A stretch of DNA of 39,914 nucleotides from Gemmatimonadota bacterium (GTDB taxonomy: Bacteria; Gemmatimonadota; Gemmatimonadetes; Longimicrobiales; Gaopeijiaceae), in the NCBI GenBank assembly GCA_029863645.1, contig JAOTVA010000016.1:1-39914 (forward strand), in the 5' to 3' direction. Positions 7,672 to 14,197 of this stretch are shown here, piece by piece (position 1 is the first letter of the stretch; every line of letters begins with the position of its first letter). A program made the position numbers and the translations under genes. Under the pieces are notes generated by a model. It made no database searches. It worked only from the letters and a program-made list of their open reading frames with translations, and was not told where the DNA came from.

Positions 7672-9348
7672 TCACATCTGCCTATACGCGGGCCCGCTCC
7701 CGCCTTCCCGTGGCGTCCAGCGCGGCCCCACGACGTCGGTCGCTTTGCAATCGACACAGTTGGGCGCGTTGACGACGAGCCGGTCGCCATCTCTCTCGTA
7801 GACCCCCGCGGGACACACGTGGGTATAGAACTCAGCCGCCTCGGCGCTTACGTCTTCGCCGACGATGAGGTGCACAGGGATGTCGTCGCGGGTCTGATTA
7901 CCGGACCGGTACACCCCATCCACCTTCGAGAAGGTCAGCGATCCGTCGGGCACGAGCGGCTCCGAGTCGGAGCCGAGCGCTCGGGTTCTGGCCGCGTCCT
8001 CCTCGGTGGCGATTCGGCCCGCCGGGAACGCTCCCTTGGTGAGCGTCATGAGCCCGGCCTTCACTCCACCAACCGTGAAGCCGCTCTTGAACGCGAGCCG
8101 CATGTTCCGGCGCTCTTTCAGGTCACGTATGATGACGCTCGCGTCGACCGCCGTAGTGTATCCCGCGAGACCGGCCGACGAGGTATCGCCGCTCTTGAGC
8201 GCCTGAAAGATCTGACGCGCCGCCAAGATCCCCGAGTGCATCGCGTAGTGGATGCCCTTCAGCGACGAGACCTCCACATAGCCGGCCGCATCTCCCACGA
8301 TGATCAGACCATCACCGTGGCGCCGCTCCGGCACCGAATGGTATCCCCCTTCAGGAATCGTCTTAGCGCCCCATTCGACCATGTGGCCACCCTGCAGAAC
8401 TTCCTTGAACAGGGAGTGGAGCTTGAGTCTCTGGAGCGCTTCGTGGACGTCGAAACGGGCGTCACCGTAGTCGAGCCCGACGACCAGCCCGAGCGCCACC
8501 ACGTCGTCCGCCATCGGGTACAGGAAAGACCCGCCGAACGCATCAGAGGGCAGCGGCCACCCCATGGTGTGGATGATGCGGTCGAGCGGGCGCTTCACCT
8601 CCCAGAGCTCCTTCACGCCGAGCGCGAAGATCTGCGGATTCGCAGACCCCACCCCCTGCCAGTCCAGCCACGCCTGGGAGAGCGCCCCGCGCGTCCCTTC
8701 GGAAAGCACGGTGACCCTGGCCGTTAGGTCCATCGCCGGCATCGCATCGGGTCCGGTAGCCTCCCCTGCCCGATCGAGTCCCGAGGGCGTCGTGCGCACG
8801 CCGACGACGCTCTGACCCTCGACGAGTAAAGAGGCGACGGGAAACCCGGGAAAGATGTTGACGCCGAGCTCTTCGGCTCGTTCTCCGAGCCACCGCACGA
8901 TCTCACATATTGACGCGATGTGGTTGCCGTGATTCTTCATCGTCGGCGGCGTCGGAATGCGCACCGAGCGAGAAGCGGTCATCACGTAGACGCTCTCTTT
9001 CTCCACGGGCCGCCGGAAGGGGAAGTCTTCGAGCGCCAGCTCGGGAAAGAGCTCGTGGAAGGCACTCGGGTTCACCACCGCCCCTGAAAGGCTGTGCTCA
9101 CCGAGTCGGCCAGCCTTCTCGAGGACTCCAATCTCGAGCTCGCCCAGTCCCCCACCCGCTTCAGCGTCGTTCCGGACGAGCCGAGCAAGCTCGATGGCGC
9201 CGGCGAGTCCCGCCGGCCCACCGCCGACGAAGATCACATCCATCGGAATCGCTTCGTCGTCGGGCCGGTCCGCTACAATGAAGCGGTCGCGAGGCAGTGC
9301 GGGCTGCTCATCTAGTGGGCGAAGTGACCCACGAAGGCTCGTGCTCAT
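7672..9348 (-). CDS. Electron transfer flavoprotein-ubiquinone oxidoreductase (ETF-QO)
   Basis: A membrane-associated FAD/Fe-S enzyme passing electrons from ETF to quinone. ATG at 9348 gives 558 residues, normal for bacterial ETF-QO. The FAD-binding VIFVGGGPAGLAGAIELAR lies near residues 38-56, followed by LSGAVVNPSAFHELFP, DGLIIVGDAAGYVEVSSLKG (second FAD contact) and HYAMHSGILAARQ. The C-terminal ferredoxin-like part has HVCPAGVYE and NCVDCKATDVVGPRW. Normal ETF-QO has CxxCKTCD there. Here the last cluster Cys is Thr (about residue 537), leaving three candidate Cys ligands, and the usual DPxQNIxW is also changed. Divergent from the AAA+ gene across a 138-base gap in which I see no clear regulatory site. 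Confidence 0.92.
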   Translation of the reverse strand: MSTSLRGSLRPLDEQPALPRDRFIVADRPDDEAIPMDVIFVGGGPAGLAGAIELARLVRNDAEAGGGLGELEIGVLEKAGRLGEHSLSGAVVNPSAFHELFPELALEDFPFRRPVEKESVYVMTASRSVRIPTPPTMKNHGNHIASICEIVRWLGERAEELGVNIFPGFPVASLLVEGQSVVGVRTTPSGLDRAGEATGPDAMPAMDLTARVTVLSEGTRGALSQAWLDWQGVGSANPQIFALGVKELWEVKRPLDRIIHTMGWPLPSDAFGGSFLYPMADDVVALGLVVGLDYGDARFDVHEALQRLKLHSLFKEVLQGGHMVEWGAKTIPEGGYHSVPERRHGDGLIIVGDAAGYVEVSSLKGIHYAMHSGILAARQIFQALKSGDTSSAGLAGYTTAVDASVIIRDLKERRNMRLAFKSGFTVGGVKAGLMTLTKGAFPAGRIATEEDAARTRALGSDSEPLVPDGSLTFSKVDGVYRSGNQTRDDIPVHLIVGEDVSAEAAEFYTHVCPAGVYERDGDRLVVNAPNCVDCKATDVVGPRWTPREGGSGPAYRQM

Positions 9349-9486
9349 GCTCGCTCCGGTGTTGCCAGCGCCGGGACCCGAGGCGGGGCGGATGTGTATC
9401 GACTCGTCCCACCCAACATCGCCAAGTCGCCGCCGAGGCTCTACCCTGCATGTCCCATCGACGGAAGGAACCGGAGGCAACTGCGG

Positions 9487-10956
9487 ATGAGTGATACGCG
9501 CCCCACGACACTGGCAGGGCTCAAGACCGCCGGCTACGCGACGCGCACGGTGAAGGAGGAGCTCCGCACCAATCTGATCCGCAAGCTGAGGGCCGGCGAG
9601 GAGCTCTTTCCTGGAATCCGCGGATACGATGATTCGGTCACGCCGCAGATCGTGAACGCGCTGCTGGCCCGTCACGACTTCATCCTCCTGGGCCTTCGGG
9701 GTCAGGCGAAGAGCCGCATTCTGAGACAGCTCGCTTCGCTGTTAGACGAGCGGATCCCGATCTTGGCCGGAAGCGAGGTCAACGACGACCCCCTCGCGCC
9801 CATCTCGAAGTACGGACGCCAGCTCGTGGAGGAGCACGGTGCAAAGACACCGATCGCGTGGGTGCCGCGTGAGCAGCGCTACGTCGAAAAGCTCGCCACT
9901 CCGGACGTCACCATCGGAGACATGATCGGCGACGTCGACCCGATCAAAGCGGCCCGAGGCGGTCACATCCTCGCCGACGAGCTCACCATCCACTACGGGC
10001 TGCTACCCCGAGCCAACCGGGGCATATTCGCCATCAATGAGCTCCCGGACCTAGCAGGGAAGATCCAAGTCGGGCTGTTCAACATCCTCCAAGAGGGGGA
10101 TGTGCAGGTGAAGGGCTATCCGATCCGACTCGTTCTGGACGTCCTCATGGTCTTCACCGCCAACCCGGAAGACTACACGGCGCGCGGCAAGATCATCACA
10201 CCCCTCAAGGACCGCATCGGAGCGGAGATCCGTACGCACTATCCCGAGGAACTCGAGATAGGGCGGGACATCACCCGCCAAGAGGCATGGGTTGGCCGCG
10301 ACGACACGTGTGTCGAGATCCCGGATTTCTTGGAGGAGACCGTCGAACGGGTCGCATTCCTCGCGCGAGAGGACAAACGCGTCGACCAGCGCTCGGGTGT
10401 CAGCCAGCGGATGCCGATCTCGCTGATCGAGACCGCGGTCTCCAACGCCGAACGTCGGGCCCTACGGCATGGCGAAAGCGTCGCCGTTCCTCGCATCGCG
10501 GACCTCTATGCCGCCCTCCCCGCGATCACTGGGAAGATGGAGCTCGAGTACGAGGGAGAGCTCCACGGCGCGGACCGGATCGCTCGTGAACTCATCCAGC
10601 AGAGTTCGTCGCAGACATTCGATGTGCGTGCGGGTGGGGCAGATGTGGACGACATCATCGAGTACTTCGAGACGGGTGGTGCGCTTCAGGTCGGTGAGGA
10701 TGCCGCGTCGGCGGCATGCGTCCAAGGCTTCGAGACGGTGCCGGGGCTGCTCGAGCTGATCGAGAATGTCGGGCTCGCCGCTGCCGTCGCGAGCGACGGC
10801 GTTCGCGCCGCCGCCTGCGAGTTGGTCCTCGAGGCCCTCGTGGCCCAGAAGCGCATCAGCCGCACGAGCTCGGGATACGTGAAAGCGCCGCACCAAGGGC
10901 CGCCCAAGGGGAAGGGCTACCAGGGCTTCGATCCCACCGGCGGCCTGAACCTCTAA
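9487..10956 (+). CDS. MoxR/magnesium-chelatase-like AAA+ ATPase
   Basis: A 489-residue cytosolic AAA+ protein of the helix-2-insert clade (MoxR, ChlI/BchI). Walker A is in LLGLRGQAKSRILRQLA (about residues 60-76), the helix-2 insert region holds ILADELTIHYGLLPRANRG, Walker B is IFAINELPDL (about 180-189), and sensor 1 is VMVFTANPEDYTARG (about 220-234). The arginine-finger region KDRIGAEIRTHYP follows, and a long C-terminal lid extends past residue 300. GGAGG lies about 10 bases before ATG 9487. Proteins of this kind usually act with a VWA-domain partner, and one is encoded at 12865 on the same strand. The substrate is unknown; no chlorophyll or cobalamin chelatase genes are nearby. Confidence 0.88.
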   Translation: MSDTRPTTLAGLKTAGYATRTVKEELRTNLIRKLRAGEELFPGIRGYDDSVTPQIVNALLARHDFILLGLRGQAKSRILRQLASLLDERIPILAGSEVNDDPLAPISKYGRQLVEEHGAKTPIAWVPREQRYVEKLATPDVTIGDMIGDVDPIKAARGGHILADELTIHYGLLPRANRGIFAINELPDLAGKIQVGLFNILQEGDVQVKGYPIRLVLDVLMVFTANPEDYTARGKIITPLKDRIGAEIRTHYPEELEIGRDITRQEAWVGRDDTCVEIPDFLEETVERVAFLAREDKRVDQRSGVSQRMPISLIETAVSNAERRALRHGESVAVPRIADLYAALPAITGKMELEYEGELHGADRIARELIQQSSSQTFDVRAGGADVDDIIEYFETGGALQVGEDAASAACVQGFETVPGLLELIENVGLAAAVASDGVRAAACELVLEALVAQKRISRTSSGYVKAPHQGPPKGKGYQGFDPTGGLNL

Positions 10957-11043
10957 GTCATTGGTTCGTGGACTCGGGAGATACCTCGGCCGGGCTGGAA
11001 GGCGATTCCTTCGGTCCGAAATGGAATGCCCAAACGGAGCAGG

Positions 11044-11742
11044 TCACCAACCGTCGGTCATGATCTCGCGGGTCTCTTCAACGGCAACCCTCCATAGCGC
11101 CAGCGTCTCTTCGGCACCTCGTTCGTAGAAGCCGCCCATGGAGCCGTCACCGAGAACCTCGCGGAACCGGGCAGGGGACGACTCATCGCCAGTCATTCCC
11201 CGAGTCCGCGCCTTGTGGCCCTCAGGAGGCTCCACCCCCTGCACGCGCGTCCAAGGGTAGCTCTCCATCCAAGAAGCATGGGAGGCGTCCGGGTCGATGG
11301 CGTCGATGGATGCCCTGGTTCGGGGAGCCCTCCACCAGTCATGCCATCGAAGCCGAACTCCTTTCCGGCGGGATGCCCAAGCCTCAGTGGCAGGTCGGGC
11401 CGGGGCATTACCCCCATGGCCATTCACGACAATGATCCGCTTAAAGCCATGACGACGCACGCTGCCGAGGATCTCGAGCAGAAGTCGTTCGTATGTGACT
11501 GGTGACACCGTGACCGTGCCCGGATAATCCATGAAGTAGGGAGTGATGCCGTAGGGGACGACCGGAAAGACGGGAATGCCCAGTGGCTCAGCGGCTTCCG
11601 TCGCTACGCGGTCGGCAAGTGTGTTGTCGGTCGTCAGGGAGAGGTACGCGTGCTGCTCAGTGCACCCGAGCGGCACGACGCAGCGGTCATCCCGAGTGAG
11701 GTACTCCTCGACCTGCATCCACGTCATATCCGCGATTCTCAC
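11044..11742 (-). CDS. Creatininase/creatinine-amidohydrolase family protein
   Basis: A 232-residue cytosolic metalloenzyme. It shows the creatininase pattern: VVPLGCTEQHAYLSLTTDN near residues 22-40 (Glu, His and Asp metal ligands), VVPYGITPYFMDYPGT, then RIIVVNGHGGNAPA (His ligand, about 104-117), and SHASWMES near 155 supplying the last Glu. The family hydrolyses cyclic amides such as creatinine and also includes FAPy deformylase and mycofactocin MftE. None of those roles can be chosen here. The ATG overlaps the mutY stop as ATGA, so the two are co-translated. Confidence 0.85.
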   Translation of the reverse strand: MRIADMTWMQVEEYLTRDDRCVVPLGCTEQHAYLSLTTDNTLADRVATEAAEPLGIPVFPVVPYGITPYFMDYPGTVTVSPVTYERLLLEILGSVRRHGFKRIIVVNGHGGNAPARPATEAWASRRKGVRLRWHDWWRAPRTRASIDAIDPDASHASWMESYPWTRVQGVEPPEGHKARTRGMTGDESSPARFREVLGDGSMGGFYERGAEETLALWRVAVEETREIMTDGW

Positions 11743-12830
11743 ACAGCACTCCCCACCAAATGCTCACGCGCAGACTCCAAGATCCTTCGCTGGGCAACCG
11801 GCAGCGCGACGCCGCCCGGAGTCGCCAAGTCGACCCAAGCTAGCTCATCCGCATCGAACGCCAGGCTGCCCTCCACCTCGACGTGAAACAGATATGGATA
11901 GTACGTGGCGTGCAGATGAGTGAAGCGGTGCTCGCGGGTCGATAGGCGCTCGGGCGCATCGCAAAGCGCCCGGTGCGTCGTCAGCAACATCGCTCGCGCG
12001 GCGGACTCGCTGGCCGCGGCGTCCGCCACCTCCGCCTCAGGGAAGGCCCACATCCCTCCCAACAGGCCCTCAGGCGGGCGCCTCACGAGCAACACCCGGC
12101 CCGCACAGTGGAGGACAGCTAGCGCGAAAAGTACTCGTCTCGGCGCGCTGCGCCGAGCAGGGGCCGGCCGGTCTTCCTGCGTGCCCCCTGCGTGTGACGC
12201 GCACCAGGGGACCACGGGGCAGCCACCACAGCGTGGGCTGCGCGGCGTGCACACGGTCGCTCCAAGCTCCATGAGCGCCTGATTCCAGTCACCTGGCCGA
12301 GCAGGGTCGACCAGGCCCGAGGCGGTGGCACGAGTCCAAGCCGGCTTGGGGTCCGGCTCGTCGAAGAGGCGCGCCAGGACCCGTCTCACGTTGCCGTCCG
12401 GGGCCGCGACCGTCTCACCGAACGCGATGCTGGCCACGGCGCCAGCCGTGTACTCCCCGAGGCCGGGCAACTCGCGTAGCTCGGCGTAGGTGGAGGGCAG
12501 AGTACGGGCCGGCCGCTCCCTCACGACCTGGGCCGTCCGATGGAGATTTCGCGCTCGCCGGTAGTAGCCGAGGCCCTCCCAGGCCTGCAAGACCTCGTCC
12601 TCATCGGCCGCGGCCAACGTCTCCAGGTCCGGGAACCGTCCCAGCCAGGCCCCGTAGTAACTCAGTACGGTCTCGACTCGAGTCTGCTGCAGCATCACCT
12701 CAGAGACGAGAATCCGGTACGGATCACTCTCCCCACGCCACGGTAGGTCGCGCTTGTGCGCGTCGTAGTGGGCCAACAACGCGCGCCGCACGCTGATCTT
12801 CGCTTCTAGGGGAAGGGCGTTTCGGTTCAT
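11739..12830 (-). CDS. mutY: A/G-specific adenine DNA glycosylase MutY
   Basis: Removes adenine mispaired with 8-oxoguanine. The 363 residues hold all hallmarks: LPWRGESDPYRILVSEVMLQQT with catalytic Glu44, the helix-hairpin-helix LPGLGEYTAGAVASIAFG (121-138), catalytic Asp145 in APDGNVRR, and a complete Fe-S loop C194-x6-C201-x2-C204-x5-C210. The C-terminal part (from about residue 230) is the Nudix-like domain that reads 8-oxoG (RVLLVRRPPEGLLGGMWAFPE). The gene is first in a two-gene unit with the creatininase. It lies only 34 bases from the divergent VWA gene, so their promoters must overlap or lie within coding sequence. Confidence 0.96.
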   Translation of the reverse strand: MNRNALPLEAKISVRRALLAHYDAHKRDLPWRGESDPYRILVSEVMLQQTRVETVLSYYGAWLGRFPDLETLAAADEDEVLQAWEGLGYYRRARNLHRTAQVVRERPARTLPSTYAELRELPGLGEYTAGAVASIAFGETVAAPDGNVRRVLARLFDEPDPKPAWTRATASGLVDPARPGDWNQALMELGATVCTPRSPRCGGCPVVPWCASHAGGTQEDRPAPARRSAPRRVLFALAVLHCAGRVLLVRRPPEGLLGGMWAFPEAEVADAAASESAARAMLLTTHRALCDAPERLSTREHRFTHLHATYYPYLFHVEVEGSLAFDADELAWVDLATPGGVALPVAQRRILESAREHLVGSAV

Positions 12831-12864
12831 GGCGGGAAACTATGCCTCCCCCTAGGATGATGTC

Positions 12865-14157
12865 ATGCGCTTCACAACGTATTCGAAGTACAAGGGGGGC
12901 TGGCTCGACGCCCTCAACCTCCAGTCACTCCTGGAGCACCTGTCCGATTTTCTCATGGACGGGGGCTTCGCCGGTGGGCCGAACTACCACCCGTACTGGG
13001 GGTGGTCCGGAGACGAAGACATCAGCTCTACCGACGCACTCAAGAACGCCTTGCTGAAGGCGCTCATCGAGAGCGGTCAGCTCACCCCCGAGATGATAGA
13101 GGAGCTCAGGGGCGAAGGAGCGGGCGACGAAGAGGTACGTAAGGAGATCGCCCAGCTGCTCGACCAGCTCATCGAGAAGATGGTCGAGGAGGGGTACATC
13201 AACCTCGAGACCGGCAATCCGCAGATGCCCGGGGCGACCTACGACGTCACCGGCCAGGGGAAGATCGACGAAGCCAAGGAGGCCGCCCAGCAGGTCCAGT
13301 TCAACCTGACCCAAAAGGGCATGGACTTCCTCGGGTACCGCGCTCTGAAAGGGCTGCTTTCCGCCCTCGGGAAGGCCACCGCGGGATCGCACGACACGCC
13401 GCACCTCGCGACCGGGGTCGAGGCTGATGCGGCGTCGAAGCCCTACGAGTTCGGGGACACCATGAACCTCGACATTCCCGCCACCCTGAAGAACGCCATC
13501 GAGCGAGAGGGCCTGAAGGTCCCGCTCGACCTCGACTACGGCGACCTGATGGTACACCAGGCCGAGTATCGCTCCTCATGTGCGACCGTCTTGATGCTCG
13601 ATGTCTCGCACTCAATGGTGCTCTACGGCGAGGACCGGTTCGCTCCCGCAAAGCGAGTCGCGTTGGCGCTTTCGCATCTCATCCGGACGCAGTTTCCAGG
13701 CGACTCGCTCCAAGTCGTAACATTCGGGGATCGCGCCCAGGAGATTCCGCTTTCGCAGCTCGCGAAAGCGCAGGTCGGGCCGTTCCATACCAACACGGCC
13801 GAAGGCCTGGAGATCGCGAGGAGGATCCTAGGCGCGCAAAAGAAGGATATGCGCCAGATCATCATGATCACCGATGGCAAACCAAGTGCGATGACGCTGC
13901 CCGACGGGCGGGTCTACACCAACTCGGGTGGGCTCGACCCGATGATCCTGAAGCGCACGTTCCAGGAAGTTGCCGCGTGTCGGAAGGCTGGCGTCCTCAT
14001 CAATACCTTCATGCTCGCGCAGGACCCCTACCTCATTCAGTTCGTGCAGAAGGTCTCAGAGATCGCTCGTGGCAAAGCGTACTTCACGAGCTCGATGACA
14101 CTCGGGCAGTACATCATGATGGACTTCCTTCGCAATAAGCGGAGACGGGCCGGCTGA
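12865..14157 (+). CDS. VWA-domain protein, likely partner of the AAA+ ATPase at 9487
   Basis: A 430-residue cytosolic protein. The first 230 residues are helical, charged and rich in Glu/Lys (for example EEVRKEIAQLLDQLIEKMVEE). The C-terminal half is a von Willebrand A domain with an intact metal-adhesion site: DVSHSM from residue 246, the Thr in TNTAEGLEIA and the Asp in MITDGKPSAM. The last residues are basic (RNKRRRAG). Such proteins pair with MoxR/ChlI-type ATPases, as BchD or CoxE do with their ATPases. The ATPase gene is 1.9 kb upstream on the same strand. A TAGGA lies just before the ATG. The client protein is unknown. Confidence 0.88.
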   Translation: MRFTTYSKYKGGWLDALNLQSLLEHLSDFLMDGGFAGGPNYHPYWGWSGDEDISSTDALKNALLKALIESGQLTPEMIEELRGEGAGDEEVRKEIAQLLDQLIEKMVEEGYINLETGNPQMPGATYDVTGQGKIDEAKEAAQQVQFNLTQKGMDFLGYRALKGLLSALGKATAGSHDTPHLATGVEADAASKPYEFGDTMNLDIPATLKNAIEREGLKVPLDLDYGDLMVHQAEYRSSCATVLMLDVSHSMVLYGEDRFAPAKRVALALSHLIRTQFPGDSLQVVTFGDRAQEIPLSQLAKAQVGPFHTNTAEGLEIARRILGAQKKDMRQIIMITDGKPSAMTLPDGRVYTNSGGLDPMILKRTFQEVAACRKAGVLINTFMLAQDPYLIQFVQKVSEIARGKAYFTSSMTLGQYIMMDFLRNKRRRAG

Positions 14158-14159
14158 CG

Positions 14160-14176
14160 GCTCGGCGGGGCCGAGC
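14160..14176. terminator. Short GC hairpin after the VWA gene
   Basis: A perfect 7-bp stem (GCTCGGC, GGG loop, GCCGAGC) lies directly after the VWA stop codon and 21 bases before the DUF5916 gene start. There is no T-run. It may attenuate read-through or simply be a GC-rich chance stem. Confidence 0.35.
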
Positions 14177-14197
14177 ACGCTGACCCAGCCAGCCGAC

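Noticed and set aside
8910-9281. Open frames on the plus strand inside the ETF-QO gene and similar long frames opposite other genes
   Set aside because: They are composition-driven frames opposite well-supported genes, with Arg/Pro/Ser-rich products and no family pattern.
10957-11043. Weak GAAGG/CCTTC hairpin after the AAA+ gene as a terminator
   Set aside because: Only a 5-bp stem with no T-run; not distinguishable from chance.
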